A stretch of DNA of 64,000 bases from Chitinophaga sp. S165. Its GTDB lineage: Bacteria > Bacteroidota > Bacteroidia > Chitinophagales > Chitinophagaceae. Of the stretch, positions 1 through 10,000 are shown piece after piece (the stretch's first letter is position 1; each line of letters begins with the position of its first letter). The notes under the pieces were generated by a model. That model did not search any database. It saw only the letters and a program-made list of their open reading frames with translations, and had not been told where the DNA came from. The stretch spans positions 1 through 64,000 of the forward strand of contig NZ_QGTG01000001.1 of NCBI RefSeq assembly GCF_003182155.1, read 5' to 3'. A program made the position numbers and the translations under genes.

Positions 1-1083
1 CGTAACAAATACCTTCTTCCATCTGCGGACGAGACTTCATCGAAAATTATTATCGGAACTTTACCAACATTGCCAGTTGCAAAATCTATGATGGGACCAG
101 GATTACTGGCTCAACTGGTTGTAGAGAAGATCTGCGATCATCTTCCTGTGCATCGCCAGCAACAACGTCTGGAAAGAGATGGCATAAAATTACCATACTC
201 AACACTGAATGATGGCTTTGCTAAGACGGCTGAGTTGATTACGCCTGTTTATAAAGCCCTGGTGTCGGAAACACTGAGTGCTGATTATCTGCAGGCTGAC
301 GAGACGGTGGTCCCAGTGCTGGACAAGGACAAGAAAGGGAGCACTCATCGGGGGTATTATTGGTTGTATCAGGATAATGTTAACAAGCTGGTGGTCTTTG
401 ATTATCAACCTGGGCGTGGTCGGGAAGGGCCCTCAGAAATGCTGAAAGATTTTTATGGTACGCTGCAAACAGACGCTTACTCGGCGTATAATAGTATCGT
501 TGATACTAATAACATAACTTTAATCCACTGTCTTGCACATGCAAGGAGATACTTCGCTGACGCTATTTACAGCGACCGTGAAAGAGCAGAATACGTGCTG
601 GGACAATTACAGCTCGTCTATCAGATTGAACGCGATAGCCGGGCGTTAAATCATGATAATGAAAAACGAGCAGTTTCAAGACAGAAGCATTCCTTACCTA
701 TACTCCAGGAACTAGGAATATGGATGGAAGACCAATACAAGCAGGTACTTCCACAAAGCCCTATAGGAAAAGCCCTTGCCTATAGTATAAAGCGCTGGGA
801 TAAGCTCTGTGCCTTCGTTTATGATGGAAAGCTACATCCAGATAATAACGCGGCTGAAAGGTCTATAAGGGCGACTGTTATAGGCCGCAAGAACTATCTC
901 TTTGCCGGGAGCCATGAGTCAGCAAAGCGAATCGCGATGCTTTACAGCCTGATCGGGACCTGTAAACTGCACAACATTAATCCCAGCCTTTGGCTAAAAG
1001 ACGTTTTAACGATTATTAACGACCATCCCATCAACAGAATCAAAGAACTTCTACCTCATATCTGGATCACGAAGCAAAAGTAA
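1..1083 (+). CDS. tnpC: IS66-family transposase TnpC, C-terminal part (cut by window start)
   Basis: The reading frame is already open at base 1, so the gene begins upstream; about 360 codons are visible. The protein is the DDE transposase of an IS66 element. Visible IS66 features are the catalytic-region stretch LQADETVVPVLD, a GYYWLYQD segment, the LQTDAYSAYN segment, and a C-terminal block with PDNNAAERSIR followed by GRKNYLFAGSH, which holds the last acidic residue region of this family. The end (IGTCKLHNINPSLWLKDVL) is also typical of the family C-terminus. The visible part has no frameshift or stop and could be functional. It is a different IS66 copy from the decayed one at 21425-23679, whose protein sequence is clearly divergent. 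Identification is from family motifs seen directly; activity is not known. Confidence 0.93.
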   Translation, partial: RNKYLLPSADETSSKIIIGTLPTLPVAKSMMGPGLLAQLVVEKICDHLPVHRQQQRLERDGIKLPYSTLNDGFAKTAELITPVYKALVSETLSADYLQADETVVPVLDKDKKGSTHRGYYWLYQDNVNKLVVFDYQPGRGREGPSEMLKDFYGTLQTDAYSAYNSIVDTNNITLIHCLAHARRYFADAIYSDRERAEYVLGQLQLVYQIERDSRALNHDNEKRAVSRQKHSLPILQELGIWMEDQYKQVLPQSPIGKALAYSIKRWDKLCAFVYDGKLHPDNNAAERSIRATVIGRKNYLFAGSHESAKRIAMLYSLIGTCKLHNINPSLWLKDVLTIINDHPINRIKELLPHIWITKQK

Positions 1084-1128
1084 CGCTCTCCAAGATCATC
1101 ACCTAGATGCTGTCTACCGGATACTTAC
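1..1128 (+). mobile_element. IS66-family insertion sequence, right part
   Basis: The tnpC stop is followed 45 bases later by GGATACTTAC, ending at 1128. Read inward on the minus strand this is GTAAGTATCC. IS66 ends typically begin GTAA, so 1128 is the probable right terminus. The left end is outside the window, so the target duplication (predicted 8 bp, starting CAATAACG at 1129) cannot be checked here. Confidence 0.6.
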
Positions 1129-1303
1129 CAATAACGGAAGTATTATCGGCTTTGCTGCGCCGGATCGTGTTAAACGACCATGCTTCTAAAGCTTTAGAGG
1201 GAACAGCATAACTTAATACCCGCTCAATCCCACTATCATTAAGCCTGGGATCTATCCACTTTTTATAAAGGAATTGGCAGCACGTGCGGCATGCGAAACG
1301 GAC
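1106..1303 (-). pseudogene. Possible remnant of a host gene interrupted by the IS66 element
   Basis: On the minus strand a 66-codon open stretch reads into the IS66 right end. Its part outside the element contains ordinary-looking protein sequence (for example NDSGIERVLSYAVPS, then KALEAWSFNTIRRSKADN). It is preceded by an in-frame stop and no start is evident. I do not recognise the family. The simplest reading is a fragment of a gene cut by insertion at 1128/1129, but chance cannot be excluded in such a short stretch. Confidence 0.3.
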
Positions 1304-1420
1304 CTAGTCAGATAAACTGCCGTATGAAGTGTGGTTGTTAGAAAAGACTGCCACCTTTTCTTTCTTGAGTAATGTCCACCATGAACGCCGGCGCGCTACG
1401 ATCATCACGAAACAAGTTGG

Positions 1421-1452
1421 AAAATAAACAGGAAAGCCGAGGCCTTCCTGTT
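1421..1452 (-). terminator. Probable terminator of the GH2/SusCD operon
   Basis: AACAGGAAAGCC and GGCCTTCCTGTT (1427-1452) form a 12-bp stem with one mismatch. On the minus strand the stem is followed by TTTATTTTCC. It lies 69 bases past the GH2 stop, as expected for the end of the minus-strand operon. Confidence 0.6.
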
Positions 1453-1520
1453 CGGGTTACGCTTTGGTCGGAACTAACTCAAAAGCGCAATTTGTATATC
1501 GCTATTGACAGCTTATTTAT

Positions 1521-4235
1521 TTAATTGACATTGGGCCAAGTTGGCTCCCCACGCTGCATTTTTTCGAGATTGGTTTTAAGCTCTTTGTCCGCAGGAGCAG
1601 CAGCAACCGCCTTTTTTTGCCATTGAAGTGCTTCGCTCTTTTGTCCTAACTTATAAAGAAGGTTAGCATAAGTATCGAGGAGAGCTATCATCTCTTTTTG
1701 TTTTAGGCCATGGGCCGACATGGTGGCAACTGCTTCCAATGCGTTTCTGTTATCTGTGTTTTCAAAAGTTGTCCACGCCATCCTATTTATCATGTCGGGA
1801 CTTAACCAGGGGCGTTTATGCCCATATTTCTCAAACCAGACCTTTAAAGCTTTTCCGAAAGTCTCCCAGTCTTTGTGATTTATACTATAAAATACCCGAG
1901 TTTGCCAAACACTTTCTTGACCCAGATCACCGTATTTGTCTATAGCGCTTTTTTCCATCGCTTGCCAATCTGGTATCATGCCTTTCTTAGTATATGGTGC
2001 TATTTCATCAGCTTCAATGGCCAGGGTGATACGCGTCTCTGCCATATTGTCTAACACTTCATTTGCTCTATCTACATTGTTGAGCAAAATTTTAAAACCC
2101 CGAGATCTGGTGTTATTTGTGAATTGGGCAATGAATTTAAGGTTACTTTCAAGGAGCGGATTATGTAGCATCTGAATATATTCATTAGACGCTTTGACAA
2201 CGGTTATTGTATCCTTGTTTTTTTGGGCCACCAGGGTTAATTTACGAAGAAAAGCAGAATCTCTGCGCCCGCTATTGTACTCTCTCAACAATTCAGCATA
2301 TGGTTTATTGCTTGGATTCGCAACCTTGGCGGAAAATCCCTTAGTAGCTAAAAAATAGTTGCTGGTTGCCGGCCATATTTTCGAATGTATGTCTCTGAGT
2401 GTATCTGCCGGCAGTTTGATTACGGCCCTGTCATAGGTGAGGAGGCCATTTTGTTCAGACTCTACATCGAACGGCTGTGTATAAATGGATCCACTAAGCC
2501 CCTGCCTTTCCAACACTTTTAATGAATCTAGCATTGCTGTGTATTGCTTCTGCATGATTGGAGGGGTAACTACACCATCGTATCCCCAGCCCGTCGCCAA
2601 GTCATCCCATAAATGTGATTCCACTGGCACACCAATCCCACCAAATTCACCCAATACCATTGCTTTGCCTGGTTGATTGGGTACATTTCTTGGAAAAGGA
2701 TAGGAATGTACGTCAGTCATATCTGCAGCCACCCATGCGTTTGGTGCGGGGCTACGGAGCTGATTGTTTACGTATAGCATTTCTCCCGAGTGGCCATTTA
2801 CAAGTCGGGTTGGGTCAAATTCTTTAATCCATTTCGTAAGGCGCTCCTGATCGTACTGGCCCCATTTTTCATTAAACAGTACCCATGTGATAATACAGGG
2901 ATGATTATAAAGCTGCGCGATGTTTATTTTATTTTCCTTTTCAAACTGGTTACGGGCCTCCTTTGTATCATTGCCAGGGTTTATCATGTCTTGCCATATC
3001 AGCATTCCCAATTTATCAGCATGATAGTACCAACGATCCGGTTCTAACTTTATGTGTTTACGGATGGTATTGAACCCCATTGCCTTAACTGCTTTGATGT
3101 CAAACTGTAAGGCTTCATCCGTTGGAGCTGTGTACAAACCATCTGGCCAAAAGCCCTGATCTAACGTGCCAAGGTTATAGGTGTATTTATTATTCAAAAA
3201 AATTCTATCAATTCCATTTTCATCCTTTTTAATTGAAATTTTGCGCATACCGAAATAACTTCCTATTTCGTCCACGACTTTACCATTTTTAACCAGTTGG
3301 ATTCTTAGATCATAAAGAAAAGGATTATCCGGGCTCCAGAGGCGGGGACTTTTGATCTGTGCAATGATAGGTTTACCAGCAGGCCCGAAGGAGCATGTTA
3401 TCGGCGTATTGCCGTTTTTTACTAGTACATTAATTGAGAAATCAGGTAGAGCCGTATTAGTATTAAACTGCTCGTTGAAGTCATCATAAGAGGTTGTTCC
3501 TCCATCAGTAATGACAACCTCTACGGCTACGGATTTCGAGTCAATGTTAGGGGTGATTTTGAGAGTCTCAATATGATGTTGTGCCACCACCTCCATCCAT
3601 ACGGTTTGCCAGATACCGCTGCTGGGAGTATACATAATTCCTTCGGGTTTTAAGGCCTGTTTCCCATGGGGGTTAGGGCCGGCATCAGTAGGATCCCAAA
3701 CTTTAACAACAAGTTCATTGTTGTCAGAGAGTAGGTTATCGGTGATATCGATTGTGAAATGTTGGTAGCCTCCAGTATGTACCATAAGTTGTTCGCCATT
3801 AATAAATATGGTCGATTCATAGTCAACTGCACCGAAATGGAGCAGCACCCTTTGGCCTGAAACGATTGAGGGTTTTGTAAACCTACGACGATACCACAAC
3901 AGCTCCTCGGGTTTCAATTTCTTTCTAACGCCAGACAAGGCAGACTCAATAGGGTAGGGTACTAATATAGAACCCGTATATGTAGTTGGGACAGCTGAAT
4001 GTTTAGGCGTAATAGTATACTCCCAAACGCCATTAAGGTTAATCCAGTTATTTCTCACCAGCTGAGGACGAGGATAGTCGGGTAATACATTACCTGCGCT
4101 CACCTGTTCGGACCAGCGGGTGGTTATGGAACCGGTTTGAATTTGCCAGGCTGGCTTTTTTTGAGCAATAACCGCAGTATAAAGAAAAAAGGCGAAAAGG
4201 CCTGCGACTAACAATCTACATTCTTTTCTAAACAT
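1521..4235 (-). CDS. Exported glycoside hydrolase family 2 protein with C-terminal TPR-like region
   Basis: This 904-residue protein begins with a signal peptide (hydrophobic residues about 8-24, ending in AQ). It then shows the GH2 order: a sugar-binding jelly-roll domain (about 55-220, with LHFGAVDYESTIFINGE), an immunoglobulin-like domain, and a TIM barrel. GH2 catalytic positions are visible: the acid/base Glu in LFNEKWGQ (about 455) and the nucleophile Glu in VLGEFGG (about 528). The family covers beta-galactosidases, glucuronidases and mannosidases; the substrate cannot be named from sequence. After the barrel, about 230 extra residues end in a helical repeat (KLGQKSEALQWQKKAV) resembling a TPR, which is not part of the core GH2 fold. 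It is the last gene of the minus-strand SusC/SusD operon and probably trims oligosaccharide in the periplasm or at the outer membrane. Confidence 0.9.
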   Translation of the reverse strand: MFRKECRLLVAGLFAFFLYTAVIAQKKPAWQIQTGSITTRWSEQVSAGNVLPDYPRPQLVRNNWINLNGVWEYTITPKHSAVPTTYTGSILVPYPIESALSGVRKKLKPEELLWYRRRFTKPSIVSGQRVLLHFGAVDYESTIFINGEQLMVHTGGYQHFTIDITDNLLSDNNELVVKVWDPTDAGPNPHGKQALKPEGIMYTPSSGIWQTVWMEVVAQHHIETLKITPNIDSKSVAVEVVITDGGTTSYDDFNEQFNTNTALPDFSINVLVKNGNTPITCSFGPAGKPIIAQIKSPRLWSPDNPFLYDLRIQLVKNGKVVDEIGSYFGMRKISIKKDENGIDRIFLNNKYTYNLGTLDQGFWPDGLYTAPTDEALQFDIKAVKAMGFNTIRKHIKLEPDRWYYHADKLGMLIWQDMINPGNDTKEARNQFEKENKINIAQLYNHPCIITWVLFNEKWGQYDQERLTKWIKEFDPTRLVNGHSGEMLYVNNQLRSPAPNAWVAADMTDVHSYPFPRNVPNQPGKAMVLGEFGGIGVPVESHLWDDLATGWGYDGVVTPPIMQKQYTAMLDSLKVLERQGLSGSIYTQPFDVESEQNGLLTYDRAVIKLPADTLRDIHSKIWPATSNYFLATKGFSAKVANPSNKPYAELLREYNSGRRDSAFLRKLTLVAQKNKDTITVVKASNEYIQMLHNPLLESNLKFIAQFTNNTRSRGFKILLNNVDRANEVLDNMAETRITLAIEADEIAPYTKKGMIPDWQAMEKSAIDKYGDLGQESVWQTRVFYSINHKDWETFGKALKVWFEKYGHKRPWLSPDMINRMAWTTFENTDNRNALEAVATMSAHGLKQKEMIALLDTYANLLYKLGQKSEALQWQKKAVAAAPADKELKTNLEKMQRGEPTWPNVN

Positions 4236-4573
4236 TACGTTAGTAGTTTTATTTGTTCCGGGTATTGATTTTTATTCTTATTGCAGTCATAATACTGGTA
4301 GTTTTTCCAACATTCCTTGCCTGTTTTCAACTTGCCATGCATTGGTTCTTTTTTCTGAACCGGTTACCCCAAGCATAATCGTTAATTCCAAGGCTTGAAG
4401 CAGCATTTACATTTACACCGTATTTACACGCTTTTCTGGACGAATTCATCATTTCATATGTGCGGAATCGCGTGCGTTACATTAAGCGCTCTGATAGGTT
4501 GCTTTCAATATTCGACGGGATAACGATCCGTAGCGTAGTGCCGGAACTCTAAGAGACAGTCCGCAGTGAAAGA
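4236..4573. other. Intergenic 338 bases, no gene seen
   Basis: The spacer between the lipoprotein gene and the GH2 gene is unusually long for one operon. It holds a small hairpin (GGTTC...GAACC, about 4334-4352) but no convincing ORF or terminator. A separate promoter for the GH2 gene is possible but not recognised. Confidence 0.4.
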
Positions 4574-5302
4574 TTACCAATTGTTCATCCTAACAACTTC
4601 TATTCCTGGCCAGGAATCTTTAAGGCCCCGTATTATTAAGGTTATATGTTTGAATCTAGCTAGTTTGTTATAGTTGAAACTGGTAATAAAATCACCAGTG
4701 ATTGCATCTCTGATTTCAAATGTGTATGAAAAATTTGTCGATGTAGCAGGATACAATTTAAACCCGGTAATCTGTTTATAGTTTAATTGAGCTACTTCTG
4801 AACCCATTGGGTTACCTGAAATGTTTATGCTGATATTTTGGAAATCCTCTGACATATTGATAAACCTAACACCGGTAAGACTGTCTGTAATAGCCCTTAG
4901 AGTGTCCTTCTGCAGCACATAACTAGCACTTGTCGGTTTTCCCCCAATAAAAAGTGAATAAATATCGCCTGGATTACAACTGATTGTTTGATTGAAGATT
5001 GGTTTAGTTGTATCCTCGGCTAAAGTGACAGTCAATGGAATAGTCCTGTTAGACGGAATTCCAAACGTCAACAAGCCATTTGATGAAGTTCCATCAGAAG
5101 CCCAATAACTAAGCCTCTTGGTGGTTGCATAAATTATACTACCTCCGGTGAAATTCATATTTAAGTCATTGTTTTCTTCTGCAGCAACTGCATTCACCAA
5201 ATTAATCGAGGCAGATGCGCCTGTAATATCAGCTTCTGTTTTGTTACATGAAATAAAAAAGAGTGCAACAGAAATAAGCCCAAAAAATATTTTCGTATTC
5301 AT
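4574..5302 (-). CDS. SusCD-associated surface lipoprotein, DUF4397-like
   Basis: This 242-residue protein has a lipoprotein signal: a hydrophobic segment followed by the lipobox LFFISCNK, with Cys about 19. The rest is beta-rich (SINLVNAVAAEENNDL, IPLTVTLAEDT, PGDIYSLFIGGK), which resembles DUF4397-type immunoglobulin-like lipoproteins; that match is weak and by eye. It starts 32 bases after the SusD stop, so it belongs to the operon. In such a position it is likely to be a cell-surface glycan-binding or accessory subunit of the SusCD complex. No catalytic motif was seen. Confidence 0.7.
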   Translation of the reverse strand: MNTKIFFGLISVALFFISCNKTEADITGASASINLVNAVAAEENNDLNMNFTGGSIIYATTKRLSYWASDGTSSNGLLTFGIPSNRTIPLTVTLAEDTTKPIFNQTISCNPGDIYSLFIGGKPTSASYVLQKDTLRAITDSLTGVRFINMSEDFQNISINISGNPMGSEVAQLNYKQITGFKLYPATSTNFSYTFEIRDAITGDFITSFNYNKLARFKHITLIIRGLKDSWPGIEVVRMNNW

Positions 5303-5334
5303 TACGGTGAAATTAAATGATGAGTTGTTTGTAT

Positions 5335-6810
5335 TTAAGGCTGCTCTTGATACCCAGGATTCTGGTGTCCCCTTAATGCTGGATTAAAGTTAAATTCGCT
5401 GTAAGGGATTGGGACAAGCGCTTTGTAGGGCATCCAAGTTCCCCCTTTTTTAGGTGTTACAATCGACATGATATCATTTATTTTGCCTAAACGCTTAAGG
5501 TTAAACCATCTATCCCCCCATTCTAAGAACAGTTCCACCTGCCGCTCTTTCTGAATCGCATTTACCAAATCTTCTTTGGTTGCTGCGTGTGTGTTCGATA
5601 AGCCGGCCCTGTTCCTAATTGTATTCAGGTCCGTTTCAGCACTATTAGGGCCAGTTAATTTGTTCTGTTGAGCCCGTGCTTCGGCTCTAATAAGATATTG
5701 TTCGGCTAATCGTAGAACGGTTGTATACTCCATCTGATCTATAGTTCCCCATCCCTGTTTATATTTGTAAATTATAAGTGTCCCAGATGGACTTGTTGTT
5801 ATCCACTTATTTCGACGTTGGTCATCTGCCTCGAAAGCTTCCAGTAAGTGAGTGCTTGGGAAGAAAATTGGATTCCCGCCGAACGCATTAATGAGGTAAC
5901 GTCCATCCGGCGTGTTTTTGCTATCATTATTTAGAATGTTAGGTTGCAGTTGCCAAATAGACTCTGTGCTGTTTTTTAAAAACACTTGATCCAGATCAGT
6001 CTGTAGTTCAAAGTTGTTATTGTTGATAATTTTTGTTGCCTCTGTTTCTGCTTCTTGCCATTTTCCCTTGTATAAATAGACCCTTGCCAATAAGGATGTG
6101 GCCGCGGCTCTGTTCGGACGAATGCGCTCCATCGTTGGCGCTAGGTCTTTATCCAAATATTCATCAACTAAGAGGTCTTGCGCATCAATTAAATCTTGTT
6201 GGATTTGTCCATAGATCTCTTCTTGCGGAGATCGTGATATTGAAGCGTTAATCTTAAAGTCGGTTGTCATTACTAGTGGGACGTCACCATATAAGTTGGT
6301 CAAATAAAAGTATATCCATGCTCTACTGAATTTTGCCTCACCTGTTAAAATTCGCTTTGTTCTGTCTGGCAATGTTGTTGATCGCGATATATTCTCTAAA
6401 ATTGAATTAATTCTATAAATGGTTTCTTTATAGGAGAGTATCCAAAGATTCCAGCCATCTTGACCGGTGTAGCTATTCGAGTACTCCAAAATAACCTCAG
6501 GTATTGTTGTGCCCAATTCATCTGCCATTACTGCGGACCGAATGGAAAGTCCATTATCACCTACATAGGGCAAATTTGCAGCAATGGGCGAGTATACACC
6601 GTTCATTGCTGCTACTGCGGTTGAGGTATTTGCAAAAACGGTTTCATTTGTAGTTCTATCAATCGGTAGATCAACTTCTATAAGCCTCTTACAGCCTGTG
6701 ACAATAGAAATTGTGACAAATATGACCACAAGTGTGAAGCGAAGTTCAGATAAGTGCCAAGATCTGATTTTTAATCTTATAACACTTTTTATAGACTTGA
6801 GATTTTTCAT
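5335..6810 (-). CDS. SusD/RagB-family surface glycan-binding lipoprotein
   Basis: This is the lid protein of a SusCD outer-membrane importer. Its 491 residues have a long basic N-terminus and a late lipobox (ISIVTGCKR, Cys about 40). SusD signatures visible are ARIYLYKGKWQEAETEA-like TPR helices (about 240-265), RLAEQYLIRAEARAQ (about 370), LNTIRNRAGL, the ERQVELFLEWGDRWFNLKR block (about 425-445), and a C-terminus with IPYSEFNFNPAL then HQNPGY. Length is normal for the family. It lies downstream of SusC with a 228-base spacer and upstream of the DUF4397-like lipoprotein. Confidence 0.95.
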   Translation of the reverse strand: MKNLKSIKSVIRLKIRSWHLSELRFTLVVIFVTISIVTGCKRLIEVDLPIDRTTNETVFANTSTAVAAMNGVYSPIAANLPYVGDNGLSIRSAVMADELGTTIPEVILEYSNSYTGQDGWNLWILSYKETIYRINSILENISRSTTLPDRTKRILTGEAKFSRAWIYFYLTNLYGDVPLVMTTDFKINASISRSPQEEIYGQIQQDLIDAQDLLVDEYLDKDLAPTMERIRPNRAAATSLLARVYLYKGKWQEAETEATKIINNNNFELQTDLDQVFLKNSTESIWQLQPNILNNDSKNTPDGRYLINAFGGNPIFFPSTHLLEAFEADDQRRNKWITTSPSGTLIIYKYKQGWGTIDQMEYTTVLRLAEQYLIRAEARAQQNKLTGPNSAETDLNTIRNRAGLSNTHAATKEDLVNAIQKERQVELFLEWGDRWFNLKRLGKINDIMSIVTPKKGGTWMPYKALVPIPYSEFNFNPALRGHQNPGYQEQP

Positions 6811-7038
6811 TTGCTTTTTTATTTTGATTGTTTATCACAGTAAGTGCTTTTATCACTTTATTTCGTTTCCAGCGGTAACCGCGGGCTGTGAAGGAATCTC
6901 AAATAGTATGTTCATTTTAAGGTATCTCTTCGTCGCAATTGACCATAAATATTGTTCTGTTAAATTCATTTTTGCGTCTACATTAGGATAATCGATGGAA
7001 ATGTCTGTGAGCGCCATCGAGCTTACTCTGATATTTGA

Positions 7039-10000
7039 TTATAATCCAATTTGAACTCCTCCCACGATAGTGCGTAGAAGGGGCAATGATGTAGCTGATT
7101 GTATCTCTGGATCCAAGCCTTTGTAATTTGTCAATGTTATCAAGTTTTGTCCTTGAATAAATACTGAAAACGTTGCGAGGTGATATTTTTTAATCCTTTC
7201 ATTAGGAAAATTGTATGAGAGCGATACATTCCTCAACCTAATAAAGGAAGCATCAACCCAAGCTAAATCGCTCGATCTTGCCCTATTGAGTAAATTTCTG
7301 AGAGGGTTTGCAGTGTTGCGGGATGTCAATTTCTGAAGGGCTGAAATATCTCCCGGATTTTTCCAACTTTCCATATATTCCATTGGTAGGTTGCCAAATT
7401 CTGGCTCCATACTGGAGAAAGATCCGGGATTGAATGAGGTAAAGGCTGGATCAAATAAATAATTTTTCCCCATTTGCTTTGTTAGCTGAAGGAAAAAGCT
7501 AAAATTTAGTCCCTTGAACGTTAGAGAATTGTTTATTCCCATTGTCATAGGAATTGTCTTTATTTTTAGTGCGTCTACAAAAAAATTGTCTACATCGGTA
7601 CTAATATTTTTATCTCTAGTTTCAAATTGATATAGACCATTGGCTGTGTTTACTCCCTTTGACCGATATGCGATAACAAATCCTGTAAAAGGCTCTCCTA
7701 CCGTAACGAAACGATTGAATCCATAGCCATTATATACACCCTCCGGCCGCGCCAGAAGTTTGTTATTTTGAATGCCGAAATTTGCGCCGATCGTCCATGA
7801 GGCATAGGGTTTATTTAAGATTTTGGTATTTAATATAAAATCCCATCCCATGTTCTGTATGCGTGCGTCCTGATTCTTTACAATGGCATCTGCACCAGCT
7901 GTTGCAGGAAGAGGAAACCTACCTAGTTGGTCGCTAGCACGAGTTCGCCAATAAGCCGCTGTAAATAATATTCTGTTTTCCAGGGCGCCTAATTCCAGCC
8001 CTACTTCTAACTTCTTAATCGTTTCCCAATGGTAATCCGAGTTTATTGTTCCTAGAGATATCAACGGGGTGGTGTTTTGGTAAGAATTCCCAGACTGAGG
8101 CTGATATAATTCTATATACTGGTAATCGCTAATTCCATCATTGCCTGACGTTCCATAGCTAACCCTAAACTTGCCAAAGGACAATAAGGGCAACGTTCTT
8201 TTAACGTACTCTTCCTGAGTAAAGATATAGCCAGCACCAAATGACCAAAAGTTTCCAAATTGGGAATTTGGGCCAAACCTGCTACTGCCATCACGACGGG
8301 CAGTCATATTGAATAAATATTTTCCCAGCACATTAAAATTCAATCTTCCGAAGCCTGCGACATATTTATATTGGGAACTGGAATTGTATCCTGAGATAAT
8401 CGGAGCCGCTGCCATACTTTTTAATAAGGCATCATTTGTGTAACCTTCTCCTCCAATATATTCGAGTTCCTGCTTTGAACTCTGATAAGATGCACCTAGT
8501 AGGGCCTCTATTTTGAACGTGCTGAACTCTTTGCTATATGCTATCTGTGGGTCAACTGTGAATGACTGAGATTTGGAAGTAGATCGAAGAGCGGTGCCTG
8601 TATTAGTTGAGATGAATGGATCCGTCGAGGCAATTGGATATAATGATAAACTACTTGCTCTAACTTCTGCAAAGCCAATACTGGTCCTTACAGATATATT
8701 GTCTGACAATTGATAGCTTAAGTCGGCACTTTCCCTGAAGTTTGAGTTTGTTGCTTGTGTCGTTCTTAACAGCTGGGCATACGGGTTTACCCATGTAGAC
8801 GCTTTGACGAATGCGGTAGAATCTGGTTCCCAATTGAGACTTCCTTCGGCATTATACAAAGAAGGGGCATTTGGAGCAAGGGAAACTGCTAGCCTGGTAA
8901 AGTCTGTTCCAGGAGATAATATGGTGTTGAATGTATAAGAGTTGTTTAACTGCGCACGAAATTTCCCATTTTGGGAATTGCCTGATATGTTTAAGTTTGT
9001 GGTGCCGATCTGATACTTATTTTGTCCAGGATAAACATATTTCTGAGTGCTGTAATTACCACTTAAGAGATACTGGATCGTAGGTGATCCTCCTTGTACG
9101 GATAAGTTTGCGGTATGAGTCGTGGCAGTACCTCCCAAAAACACTTTCTGCCAGTCGGTATAGCGAGTTTGATCCCACACGGTAAAATCGTAGTTATTGC
9201 GATTTTTTACCACCGATGTTTTGTCTGGAATTGGTAAGTCATCGTTTTTATATGCCTGTTTTCTTAACTGTAAATATTGCTGTGTATTTAACAAGTCCAG
9301 TTTATTACTTACCTGGCTAAAACCAGTTGTCAATGTTAAATTGAGCGCCATTGTTCCCGATTTGCCTTTTTTAGTCGTGATTAAGATTACTCCATTTCCT
9401 CCACGTGAGCCATAAATGGATGTTGCATCGGCGTCTGTTAGTACATCTATTTGCTCTATCTCATTGACGTTGATCAGGCTAAGTGCTGAGATTTGATCGT
9501 TGGTAATCTGTAGTGATCCCAACGCACCTGCTTGTATTGTATTGGGATAGGGGATTCCGTCGATAATAATCAATGGTTCGGATCGTAGAGACTGTGTACT
9601 TAAACTATTTTGTCCTCGCATTTGAAATTTAATTGCCGCATTCGGAAGACCGGAAGAGGGGTTTATTACTAAATTAGGTACTCTTCCCTGCAAAGCCATA
9701 ATAGGATTTGAAACGGGTTGTTTCGCAAGCTCTTCTCCTTTGACAGTGTATACTGTTGCTGTGTTGAAACGCTTCGTAGTGTTGTAATATCCTTTCACAA
9801 CTGTTGCGTCAAGATCTGACACATACTCTTTCATTGGTATGGTGCCAAGATTGCGTCTGCCTTTCACCGAAACCTGCTGCGTTAAAAACGATATACTGGA
9901 AATTGTAATTGATGCAGAACTAGGTACCCCATTGAGGACAAATGTGCCATCAAGACCCGTTGTTGTCCCTCGACTAGTGCCGGAAAGGGCCACCGTCGCG

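Noticed and set aside
1739..3047. Several plus-strand open frames inside the GH2 gene
   Set aside because: They are antisense shadows of a well-supported minus-strand gene, with no start context or recognisable product.
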